From NCBI GenBank assembly GCA_036171455.1, contig JAVHRB010000019.1:1-18462 (forward strand): a stretch of DNA of 18,462 bases, read 5' to 3'. The stretch comes from CAIVSN01 sp036171455. Its GTDB lineage: Bacteria > Patescibacteriota > Gracilibacteria > BD1-5 > UBA2023. The notes under the pieces are model-generated. The model was not told the DNA's origin, searched no databases, and saw only the letters and a list, made by a program, of their open reading frames with translations. Shown here piece by piece: positions 9,193-18,442 of the stretch (the first letter of the stretch is position 1; each line of letters begins with the position of its first letter). A program made the position numbers and the translations under genes.

Positions 9193-9202
9193 GAGTATAC
9201 TC
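9193..9202. promoter_or_regulatory. Shared palindromic -10 region of a divergent gene pair
   Basis: GAGTATACTC is a perfect 10-base palindrome in the 66-base gap between the minus-strand gene (start 9167) and the plus-strand gene (start 9234). It gives TATACT, a good -10, on both strands (9196-9201 plus, 9199-9194 minus), with predicted starts about 20-26 bases before each ATG. No convincing -35 stands at the right distance on either strand. Confidence 0.35.
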
Positions 9203-9233
9203 AAGCCTCGATATTTCGCTTATCAAATTATCC

Positions 9234-9995
9234 ATGATCCACGTTCTCATCACTTCGGATACTATCATCCGCGATATGCTCGTCAACGAGTACCAATTTC
9301 ATCCGCACGCTACCGATGCCGGGGTGTTCCAAACGAAAGGCACTATTTTGATATTCCGAACCAAACTGAAACCCAGTGTAATTTCCGAGGCTATCAATTC
9401 GTATTTCGCAGAAAAAATTTGGATTATCAGCCCATCTCGTATCGTCAGTACCGATCATGAAGTCGGAGATATCGTTATGCCAAATGTATTTCTTGCCTAC
9501 GATAATGAAATAGACGAAGTGGAATTCGATAAAAGTAACCGAGATAATTTTCTCCATGACCCCCTGTTTCTAAAACACTACGAGGAACAATCAGATTTAA
9601 ATTTTGAAACTTTCTGACTGTCGATTGGCGGAATCTGTGTCACAAAAAGCAACGGTATGAATAACATCGACCGTGAACAAATCGAATTTGCCTACAGCGC
9701 GGACTTAGTCGATGAAATATGCTACTTTCTCATCGAAGAAGCTAAGCGTCTCGGACGGGACGAAGATGTATACCCGATACTCGCCATCGTAAACCAAGAC
9801 TCCAGTCAAGAAGACCATATAAAAATCTTCAAAAACATCCCTCCAGTACTCATATATCTTCAATCCAAAATTTCTGGAGAAGATTCAGATATTATCGCTC
9901 TGGCAGATGCTGATGACGATTTTGATGAGGATACAGAAGGTGATGGATTTGATAAGGATGCTGAGATGGAAGGATTTCACCAAATACGCGAATAA
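9234..9995 (+). CDS. Possible nucleoside phosphorylase/nucleosidase-fold protein with acidic tail
   Basis: 253 residues with one in-frame TGA (9615-9617, residue 128); stop TAA. Two apparent ORFs, 9234-9617 and 9657-9995, are in the same frame and join without a stop. The predicted pattern resembles purine nucleoside phosphorylase/MTA nucleosidase folds: short N-terminal strand MIHVLITSD, a middle strand IWIISPSRIV, then GDIVMPNVFLAYD, a central LSIGGICVT strand, and YSADLVDEICYFLIEEAKRL resembling the active-site helix strand with VYPILAIVNQD. No diagnostic catalytic motif is certain, so this is a fold suggestion only. Residues about 222-247 are a strongly acidic run (DADDDFDEDTEGDGFDKD). 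First of three closely packed genes; 8 bases separate it from corA. Confidence 0.4.
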
Positions 9996-10003
9996 TTTCA
10001 AAC

Positions 10004-10921
10004 ATGGTAGAAAAAGAACTACAATTTCCCAAGACCAAGTGGATCGATATCGTCAACCCAAGCGGAGATATGGTTGACGAACTTTTTAATACGTACAATT
10101 TTCATGAACTCGACCGAGATGCCATACTGGAACCCAATCAGACTGCTCGTGTCGATACCTATGACCATTATCTTTTCGTCGTATTGCACTTTCCGAAATA
10201 CGATCCAAAAACGAAACGATATCTCACGAACGAATTTAACATATTCATAGCGAAGGACTACCTCATTACTGTCCGGTACTATGCGAGCCAGAGTTTTGAC
10301 AAGCTCCAAAACCAGTTGGAAAAAGCCAGTAAAAAATCTCAAGCAAACGAATTTTCAAGCGGAACCATCCTCTACCAGATTATCGACCAAATGCTCGACA
10401 AAGCATTCCGATCACTGGAAAGATTTGGGAAAGACCTCGGGCAAATCGAGAAAAGCATCTTTGATTCGAGAAAGACTATTTCCACGAATCTGATCCAAGA
10501 AATCATGATCAAAAAGCGGAATATCATCACATTGAAGCACATGATAAAACCGCAAATACAAGCCATAAAACTCTTGGAACTCCGGACCAAATCCATGTTC
10601 AGCGACACGATTGAAGTATATTTTGAAAATCTCGACGACAAGGTACAAAAAATTGCCACAGACATCGAGCTTCTCCAAGAGAATATCGAATCCATCGAAG
10701 GTACGCTCAAAACGATTTTCGACCTGGAAACGAACTCGACGATCAAGTATTTGACGATTTTTTCCGCGTTCATGCTACCACTAACGCTCATTACGAGCTT
10801 TTTCGGGATGAACATCGAGAACGTTCCATTCAGCGATGCATTGGTATATTGACTCATGATAAGTACAACGCTTATGCTGTTTATTACTCTCGGAATATTG
10901 AGATATTTCAAGAAGATTTAA
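10004..10921 (+). CDS. corA: CorA-family magnesium/divalent cation transporter
   Basis: Inner-membrane channel expected to import Mg2+ (perhaps Co2+ or Ni2+) as a pentamer. 305 residues with TGA 10850-10852 as Gly; stop TAA. The large cytoplasmic N-terminal domain (about 1-245) includes the long coiled helix leading to the pore (ELLQENIESIEGTLKTIFDLETNSTIKYLTIFSAFMLPLT). TM1 is about 250-267. The G268-M269-N270 selectivity motif is intact, followed by IENVPF. TM2 is about 284-302 and ends in the basic RYFKKI typical of the family. Without recoding the protein would lose TM2, so the TGA reading is strongly supported. It follows the previous gene by 8 bases and precedes the next by 6, indicating an operon. 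Confidence 0.93.
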
Positions 10922-10927
10922 TGGCGT

Positions 10928-11758
10928 ATGGCTATCATTCCTACTATTGGCATTGAGATCGAAGTGAATTGGTCCGCGTATTTTCCCCGGGAATATGCGG
11001 ATTGGTTTTGTGATGGAGAGCGGAAATATTCTGATTTTTGAGATTCGGAAAAGGAAGAATTCGATCGTGTTTGCACGGATTTGGACTCGGAAATGCTACC
11101 GAGAATTACAACTGTTTGCAACGAACTCGGAATTTCCCGAGGAAAGGACGCGTACTGGGAATTCGTCTTTCCACCGTTTTCAGACGTATCGGAAATCATA
11201 CGGATAATTGAGATTTTACATGCACATAAGGTATTGCCGTTATGAATCCCACATGCGCTACACCTCACGATTGCTGGACTGATTCTGGATACGAACTGTG
11301 CAGTTTTGGCGACATATCTGGAAATACTATCGGGAGTAACGGCGGAACGAATACGAACCGGAACGCATCCGAAGGATTCGAATTTTACGGCCGGCTGGGC
11401 CAGGAGATGAAATCGAGGTATGCGGGCGAGACCAAAAGAGGAACTTTTGCTCGGCGCGGAACGTGCGGTAGAATTTCGGACTTTGGTGCTTCCCGGGACA
11501 TTTTCTGAAATTCGAGACTTATTGGAGTTTGCTCAAAAATATGGTGAAAAAATCAATGAAATTCAAAATGGGGGCAAAGTGGATGTTTGATGGGAAATAA
11601 TACAGAATCTCCTTGCTTGAAAACTTTCAAAATACAGATTGGATCTGGAAGCAGATTGGGGGAACCCGAACACGCAAATTGAAACGTGGAGTATGTATGG
11701 GCAATTTTTGGATAAGGAAAGTACCACACTATTACTATCACTACGACATGGGAATTAA
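10928..11758 (+). CDS. Possible amidoligase / carboxylate-amine ligase-fold protein
   Basis: 276 residues with five in-frame TGA (11039, 11243, 11408, 11588, 11618); stop TAA. No standard-code ORF covers it fully. It opens with IGIEIE (E10, E12), the metal-binding start seen in glutamate-cysteine ligase and amidoligase folds. YWEFVFPPF (E78) matches the EIVSPP-type strand, IPHALHLTIAGL (H109, H112) the His-containing strand after it, and VEFRTLVLPG (E182, R184) the late ExR strand. This order fits the putative amidoligase family (Amidoligase_2), which joins amines to carboxylates with ATP, but similarity is by pattern only. An alternative ATG at 10921, overlapping the corA stop, is in another frame and gives no family-like product. 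Third gene of the corA unit. Confidence 0.45.
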
Positions 11759-11843
11759 CGGATATGAAAAAATGGTATAGCAAAAGAATACCCATACGTT
11801 ACGCATTGGTCGAGAAGTTTGCGAGATACTCCACAATTCCCGC

Positions 11844-11871
11844 TTGACATCCCTATACATTTCCATAACCT
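11844..11871 (+). promoter_or_regulatory. Promoter of the RND efflux operon
   Basis: A perfect -35 TTGACA (11844-11849) is followed after 16 bases by TAACCT (11866-11871), which keeps the three most conserved -10 positions. The predicted start is near 11878, giving a leader of about 60 bases that is rich in A (seven at 11902-11908, nine at 11914-11922) and has no Shine-Dalgarno. The -10 lies inside the palindromic operator. Confidence 0.5.
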
Positions 11872-11885
11872 ACCAAACGGTAGGT
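11868..11885. promoter_or_regulatory. TetR-type operator in the RND promoter
   Basis: Perfect inverted repeat ACCTACC, spacer AAAC, GGTAGGT. Size, symmetry and its position over the -10 and start site fit repression by a TetR-family dimer. A TetR gene lies third-gene-distance downstream in the same operon (15213-15737), so autoregulation of pump, repressor and adaptor is likely. Confidence 0.65.
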
Positions 11886-11938
11886 AGCATATTGTATTCT
11901 CAAAAAAAGCACTAAAAAAAAATATTTACGACACCATC

Positions 11939-14900
11939 ATGTTCGAAAAATTCACCCGATTCTTCCTCGATAACCACAAAATTACTCTCGTGGTAATTAC
12001 GACGATATCTTTTTTTGGTATCTTATCGTACATCATGTTACCAAAACAATACAATCCGTCCATTGTAGCTCCAGCATTCGAAATCCGTATTCCCGTATCT
12101 GGGTATACCAGCGAACAGGCCAGCCAATTCGTGGTACGAGAACTGGAAAATCGACTCCAGGAACTTCCCGGCATCGACAAACTGTATGGATATTCCGAGG
12201 ATGAATATGCTGCAGTAACCGTATCATTCAAAGTCGGCACCGACCTCGAAGCAGCAAAAACCCGACTTCACGACAAAATCACTTCGAATATGTCAAAAAC
12301 GCCCTATGGCGTACAGGATATTTCTATTCGTTCTATTGATCCAGAGGAGCTTCCACAGGTAGCATTCGCTTTGACCTATAGCGGATCGGGACTCACCGAA
12401 ATCGAGACTGGAATCTACCTCCGAACGGTAGCGAACCAAATCAAGGAGTCCATGAAAACCGTTATTGGAACTTCAAATTTGGAAATTCTTGGTGGGTATT
12501 CCAACTCTATCTACCTACGTCCGAATATCAAATTATTGGAAACTTACAAGCTCAGCGTTAGTACATTGAACCATAGTATCAAGAGTATTATCGGAGAACG
12601 GGTCATGGGAATATCGGAAGAAAAAGGAAATCGTACCGTAATATCCGTGAATGGAGATGGCAATTCCATAGAGAGTCTCAAAAATATTCCTATTCTCGAT
12701 ATACAAGGTACGAAAATACTCTTGGGAGATGTTGCTACAATTCAACGCTGACCTATCGATCAAAGTTCATTCTATTTTTTCCAAAAAGCAGGTACTCCTT
12801 CGAAAACCACGGTTTTTCTCGCGATTTCCAAGCAAAAATGACAAAACGCCGTAAAAGTGGTCGAATGAATCATGTCACAGCTCGAAATAATCCAAGGACA
12901 TTTGCCGAAAAACGTACATATCGAAACGATACAAAACGAAGGCGAGACGGCCAAGGAAGCTACAAACGAGCTATTGTTTCACCTCACGCTCAGCATCGGA
13001 ATCGTGTTTATCGTCCTGATACTGTTCCTCGGGTTTCGCAATGCTCTGAACGCGGCATTTTGTATCCCGATGGTTCTCAGCATTGTATTCATCGTGGCAT
13101 TCATATTTGGGATCGATATTAACCGAATTACCCTGTTTGCGCTCATTCTGTCATTGGGAATCCTCGTCGACGATTCCATCGTGGTAGTAGAAAACAACGC
13201 CCGGCACCTTGCGGAACGACATCTGACGGGCAAATCCAAAAAAGAAGCCCTTATTGCATCAGTCAAAGAAGTCGGTATATCAATCGTTCTCTCGACCGTT
13301 ACACGAATTCTGTCATTCCTCTGAATGTTCGCGGTGACCGGGATGATGGGTGACTATATGAAACCAATTCCTGTATTTGCGAGTATCGCCCTCACTGCTT
13401 CCCTCTTTGTAGCTTTCAGTATCAATCCGTTTCTCGCCAGTTTGCTCGCGAAAGATGGAAAACATCACGGAGAAGAAAAGGAATCGGCCATTATCATAAA
13501 ATATGGAAATCTTCTCAAACGGTTCATCGGCATAGAAGCGGCAACTAAAAAACGTCGGAAATACCTGAAACCAGCATTTTGGATAGCACTCGGCCTCATC
13601 ATCATCACCCCCATCATGCTCGACGTGTTCCGTGCGAGAATGCTACCAAAAGCCGACAAAGACCAGATTTATCTCTGGATCGATCTCCCTCGATCCGCCA
13701 CCGTAGATGAAACTCGAAAAGTTACCAATCTTGCAAGTGACTATCTATTGAATTCCAAAGAAATCCCCGAAGATTTGAGAATCGTGGAATCCGTTTCTGC
13801 ATCGGTTGGAGATCGGTTTCTGCCGGATTTTCCCAACCTATTCCGTGGTTCACAAGACCGTTCGAAATCATCGCAATCCAGTATGAGAATCAATCTCAGT
13901 CATGCAAAAATCCGTGGTATCCCATCCGAAGAATACACGATACGGATTCGGCCGCTTCTCCGGAAAAAAATCCTAGATATGTTTCCCGATGCCACGATTC
14001 GTTTGCTCGAAGACCCTCCTGGACCTCCGACTATCGCGACGTTCCATGTAAAGATCAAATGACCAACGGATATATCGACCGACCGCCTCGTCAACTTCTC
14101 CGAAGCGGTGGAATGAGCCGTAAAATCGATAGCGCCACAGGAAGCAATTGAAGATATTGCCGATACCAAAAGCCGCCCTTTTATCAAATCAAAAATTGTT
14201 TTGGATATTGGAAAAATGCAGGAACGTGGAGTAGACCGATGAACGGTGGAAATGGTACTCCAAAGTATATTTTCGGAACAGACCATTGGTATGGTATGAA
14301 CGGACGAAATGGTGCTTGAGCCAGAAAATATCATTGTGTCTTTCCCAAAATCCGAGAGGAATGATACCTATGTAAAATCTATTTTTATTCCGTCAAAAAA
14401 TGGAATGTCCATACCATTAAATGAAATCGCCACATTTGAAACCGATTGGATGCGAAGAGAAGTGTATACGGAAAACCGTTCTACCACTATTCATCTCTAT
14501 GCGGAAATGGGATCAAATTCAGTCGTGTACCCGATTCTCCGGATGTATTCTGCCTTCGAAAGTCCGGAATTCATTGCCAAAGGATATAAAAAAATCAGTT
14601 CCAATCCTTATGAAGTCCGCTTTGTCTCAACGAAAGACGGACAGGAATACCGGGTAGAATGGGGAGGAGAATGGGAATTGACCATGGATACGTTCCGAGA
14701 TATGGGAACGGCCATGATCCTGTCCCTGCTCGCCATATATTTCCTCGTAGTAGCCGAATTCAAAAGTTTCCGAATCGGTGGTATTATCATGATGACATTC
14801 TTGTTTTCATTCTTTGGGATATTCCCCGGATTCTGACTGCTTCATATGTTCATCGGTACGTATTTCACAGCAACGGCCATGATTGGAGCTATAGCGCTCG

Positions 14901-15202
14901 GGGGTATCGTCGTGGGAAATGCCATCATCCTGCTCGACTATGTGGTCCAACTGCGGGCATCGGGAAAATCCCTGGAAGAAAGTGTGATTATCGGATCAAA
15001 AAAACGTTTTGTCCCGGTTCTCCTAACGAGTATCGCTGCCGTACTCGGATCGCTCATTATCGCATCAGATCCTGTATGGAGCGGGCTCGCTTGGTCTATT
15101 GTGTTCTGACTTTCAGCTTCGGCGCTGCTGACGCTGTTTTTCGTACCGATATTCTTTTATGACTTGGAATTGAGAAGGAGGCCGGAACTCCATACCAAAT
15201 AA
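11939..15202 (+). CDS. RND-family efflux pump (AcrB/HAE1-like)
   Basis: Inner-membrane proton-driven multidrug exporter. 1087 residues, full length for the family, with ten in-frame TGA as Gly (12749, 12839, 12866, 13322, 14060, 14114, 14240, 14297, 14834, 15107); stop TAA. TM1 is about 13-35, followed by a periplasmic porter domain (EIRIPVSGYTSEQASQFV, ELPGIDKLYGYSEDE). TM2-TM6 follow from about 335; TM4 carries GILVD411-D412-SIVVVEN, the proton-relay Asp pair. A second periplasmic loop and TM7-TM12 complete the repeat. The TM10 equivalent GGIVVGNAIILLDY lacks the AcrB-type Lys, as in many HAE1 relatives. It is first of three genes; 10 bases separate it from the TetR gene. Substrates cannot be inferred. 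No outer-membrane channel gene is nearby. Confidence 0.9.
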
Positions 15203-15212
15203 TTGTATACCC

Positions 15213-15737
15213 ATGTCTACCACAACATCAATCATTATGTTCGAAACTATCGAATCCCTCTTTTTCGACACGGCATTTTCTGATCTTTCCATGGACGAAA
15301 TCGCGAAAGCTTTGGATATTAAGAAAGCATCATTGTACTACCACTTCCCTTCCAAGGAGCAAATGTTTTTGGAAACGCTCGCACATTCATATCGAAAATA
15401 TCACTCCGCCATGCTCGAAATCTATTCTGACTCTGACAATCGGATAATCGAACGGGTTATCCCCTACGGTGCCGAGCATAAAAATCTCTTTTCCGTCGTA
15501 TCACAAAAAGGATATTGCAAAATCGACACGGTAAAAGCTGCCATTTCCGGCTATCAAACGGAACTCCGTACCGACCTCGGAAAACTTCTCGTTTCACATT
15601 ATTATTGGAATCCGGAGCGAGCGCAGATATTTCTGGTCCTATTGGAATCCCTCGCAAAAGAATACTGTTTACAGGCATGCACGGATGAAATCAACCCCGG
15701 ACTCATCCGGGAAATCCATAATTTATTTTCATTTTAA
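15213..15737 (+). CDS. TetR/AcrR-family transcriptional repressor
   Basis: 174 residues, no in-frame TGA, stop TAA. The N-terminal DNA-binding domain (about 8-55) has the family order: helix ETIESLFFDTAF, then LSMDEIAKALDIKKASLYYHFPSKEQMF with the recognition helix and the hallmark LYYHFPSKE. The C-terminal ligand and dimer domain is diverged, as is usual. Its place between the pump and adaptor genes (10- and 11-base gaps) and the palindrome over the pump promoter suggest it represses this operon and is released by a pump substrate. Confidence 0.92.
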   Translation: MSTTTSIIMFETIESLFFDTAFSDLSMDEIAKALDIKKASLYYHFPSKEQMFLETLAHSYRKYHSAMLEIYSDSDNRIIERVIPYGAEHKNLFSVVSQKGYCKIDTVKAAISGYQTELRTDLGKLLVSHYYWNPERAQIFLVLLESLAKEYCLQACTDEINPGLIREIHNLFSF

Positions 15738-15748
15738 CCGAATCGAAC

Positions 15749-17710
15749 ATGAAATACCTTATTATACTCCTAGTTACGACATTTCTCGTGACATCATGTG
15801 GAAAAACTGAAGAAGCAATCATTAAAACTGTGACAGTCGCAACAGTTTCGACCGGTTCTATCACGAATAGTGACCGTATCGAAGGCATTGTTCAATGACG
15901 AGAAAGCGCGGAACTTTCATTTAAGAGCTCCGGTAGGATTTCCGAGATGAACGTCCGAATCGGTCAATCCGTCAAAAAATGAGACCTTCTCGCGAAACTC
16001 TCGGGGGAAGAAAGTAGTATTATGGCCAGAGGAACACAAAACATCGTGCTCTGACTCTCCAGTGGCAGCTCTGATTCTGTGTATTCCGCACTTTTGGATA
16101 TCAGAAAATCTACAGACAATCTCTACGCGAGCCGGTTACTCAGTGCTGCATCTGATATTGAAAGCGCAGGAATACGGCTCAAAATAGCGAAAAATGATAC
16201 CAAACTCTCCGAGGACAATCTGAAAAGTTCCCAAGAAATGCTTTCCGGATCGGTACTCTCCGCCGTAGAACGTCAGGCACAGGCAAAAAAATCCTTGGAG
16301 CTCGTCAAAAATCAACTGGCAAATACCACTGAACTCCTGAATTCCGAGGAATCAAGCCTCTACCGTTCATCACTTGCATCCCTCTCAAATACGTTCATAT
16401 TGGCGAGAACCGCTCGGGAATACGGAGACCAATTCCTCGGAGTTTCCGATGAAAATCGGAATAAAAACGATGCATTCGAATATCTGTTCAATACGAACGC
16501 GAAAACGAAAGCAGAAAAAAGCTACTACGATTTTGATGTAAAATATCGGGAAACCTATGATTGGTATTTTGCAAATATTGCTAACAATACCATTGTCGAC
16601 CCGGCCGTTACGAAAGAAGCTCTTACTCGGGCTATTCCCACAATGGTATCGCTTCGCGAAATGCTACACGATATAAAAAACATTCTTGATACCGCGATAC
16701 CTGCCAGCAATTTTACTCAATCCACCATCGATTCTTATCAACTGAAAACCAATGAATATTTATTGAACATCGAACAAGTCTTGAATTCTCCGACCGGAGG
16801 TGGACTCCAAGGTAACAGCAATGCTATTGAAGCGTTCGAACGAAACCGAAAATTGAAATTATCAGAACTCAACGATTCCGTATCGCTTGCTGAAAAAAAT
16901 CTCAGCCTTGCAAACATCGGAAAAGACATTTCGAACAGTTCCTTTCAAAAGGATTTCAACGGACTAGCAACGGAATTGTCCATCAAACGGGATACCGAGA
17001 AACTCGCTGAAAAAACAGTTATGCAAAGCCAAAATTCAATGTCAACTTTGGAATCCGAACGAAAGGCAAAACTCGGAGAAATCGACGGGCAAATTGCCGA
17101 ATTGAAAAGTAGGCTCGCCGAAGCAAAAATGCAGGCAGGACTGGCGGGAAACACTCTCGAAAACCAATCACTCCGAGCTCCATTTGATGGAGTAGTACTA
17201 CGAAAATATTCCGATGTGGGGACCGTGATAGGAACGTGAGTTCCTGTAATTTCTCTCTCTTCCCCGGACGGAGAAAAAGTTATTATCGCAGCTGATGGAG
17301 AAAAATTCAATCTCGGGAAGTGAGAAATCATTTCGCTACAAACGGGAGCTGGAAAAACATTCACCGGAACCATTGTATCTTCGAGTCCAATAAAACTCGG
17401 GGAAACGAACAAAAATTCATTGGAAATCTCACTCGCAAAAACCGGAATCATGGCGGGAGAACGAGTTTGGGCAAATCCAAAAAATCCCGGTACCGAGGGT
17501 TTGGTGATTCCGTTGAAATCCATAGTGACCAAATATTCGATTCCATCCGTCTACGTGGTACACGATGACCGATCCGTGCGACTTACCCCGGTAAAAATAT
17601 TGGAATCAAACGCCGAATTCGTCAGGATAGAAGGAATATCCATAGGAACCAACGTGGTAACCGATGGAAAAGACTCACTGTTAGACGGTGAAAAAATCAA
17701 CGTGAAATAA
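15749..17710 (+). CDS. Lipoprotein periplasmic adaptor (membrane fusion protein) of the RND system
   Basis: 653 residues with five in-frame TGA as Gly (15896, 15980, 16052, 17237, 17321); stop TAA. The signal peptide ends in lipobox V14-T-S-C17, so Cys17 should be lipidated. The split biotinyl-lipoyl-like domain is visible in two halves: IEGIVQG-RESAELSFKSSGRI with IGQSVKKG-DLLAKL, and LRAPFDGVVLRKYSDVGTVIGTG much later. Between them are about 390 residues, far more than the usual hairpin of 60-150, including helical, coiled-coil-like runs (about 125-210 and 365-470) and an extra helical block (about 215-365). The C-terminal beta-barrel and membrane-proximal parts follow (KTFTGTIVSSS, VIPLKSIV, TDGKDSLLDGEKI). 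The TGA in VKKG-D is a family-invariant Gly. Third gene of the efflux operon. Confidence 0.87.
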
Positions 17711-17740
17711 ATATTCGCAAGGTTGGGAATATAAGGTATC

Positions 17741-18322
17741 ATGGCGAAAACTTATCAAGTACCCTTGAAAATCCTTCTGATTGCCGACCAATCGACCCGA
17801 AAAACGATACCCGAAATCATGGCCGAGGAACCGGACATCGAGCTTATCATCACATTGGGAGATCTCTATTATTTTGATATTCAGGCACTTGCGGATATAA
17901 CGCACATCCCCAAAATCTGAGTATATGGCAACCATTGCGATGGCAGATACATGGAACGGCTCGGTATCAAAAACCTCCACCTTGCCACCTTCGAATACCA
18001 AGGGTTCACGTTCATGGGATACGAGGGCTACGTTCGGTACAAACCGTTCGGAGACCTACAGAGCACGCAAGAAGAATGTACGGCGCGTATGGAAAATGCG
18101 CCCAAAGTCGACGTCTTCATCAGTCACTGCCCGCCACGGGATATCAACGACAATACGGATTCGGTGCACTTCGGTTTTGATGCCCTACGAGAATATATCG
18201 ATACGAACTCCCCGAAATATTTCTTTCACGGCCACACGTATGACGATGGGAGATTCGTCGAACGGTACAAAGATACTCAGATCGTGTACGTAACACAGGA
18301 GAAAATTTTTGAAATGGAGTAG
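17741..18322 (+). CDS. Calcineurin-like metallophosphoesterase, YfcE/MJ0936-like, with altered motifs
   Basis: 193 residues with TGA 17918-17920 as Gly60; stop TAG. The fold's motifs appear in order: ILLIAD16-Q-S (usual DxH), LG40-D41 (GD), VYGN64-H65-CD (GNHD/E), ISH129-CPP, and HG-H163/H165 region FFHGHTY (usual GHTH). The first-motif His is replaced by Ser18, the Asp/Glu after GNH by Cys66, and the last His of GHTH by Tyr97+70 (residue 167). Most metal ligands remain, so at least one metal site is likely kept, but the activity may differ from ordinary YfcE-type phosphodiesterases. The gap from the adaptor gene is 30 bases. AAGG (17733-17736) four bases before the ATG is a rare weak ribosome-binding-like motif here. 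Confidence 0.8.
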
Positions 18323-18375
18323 GCTTACTGTCACTTCCTAAACCTACCACAATTTTACACGAATTCATAGTGATG

Positions 18376-18407
18376 AAAGAAGGAGCTGATCAGCTCTTTC
18401 TTTTTTT
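18376..18407 (+). terminator. Strong intrinsic terminator
   Basis: A 14-pair stem (18376-18389 with 18390-18403, one G-T pair, centred on TGATCA) is followed by seven T (18401-18407). It lies 54 bases after the metallophosphoesterase stop and would end the efflux/phosphoesterase transcript. It is the clearest terminator in the window. Confidence 0.88.
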
Positions 18408-18442
18408 GTATGCGGAGTAAACATTTACATACTTTCTTGCGT

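Noticed and set aside
8707..9233. Apparent non-coding gap with only small ORFs
   Set aside because: Reading TGA as Gly on the minus strand gives an intact 148-residue resolvase-related protein.
10372..10911. 179-codon minus-strand ORF opposite corA
   Set aside because: Ser/Ile/Met-rich antisense shadow of the CorA helices.
11765..11796. Hairpin with T-run on the minus strand (arms around GGTAT/ATACC)
   Set aside because: It would terminate minus-strand transcription, but no minus-strand gene lies to its right. The stem is short with a bulge and a 9-base loop.
125..18322. Widespread pseudogenes or frameshift sequencing errors
   Set aside because: Nearly all interruptions are TGA only, in constant frame, often at conserved Gly. 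Decay would also give TAA/TAG and frame changes.
125..18322. UGA as tryptophan (code 4) or selenocysteine
   Set aside because: TGA positions align with conserved Gly, TGG is used normally for Trp, and 50 sites without SECIS-like elements exclude selenocysteine.
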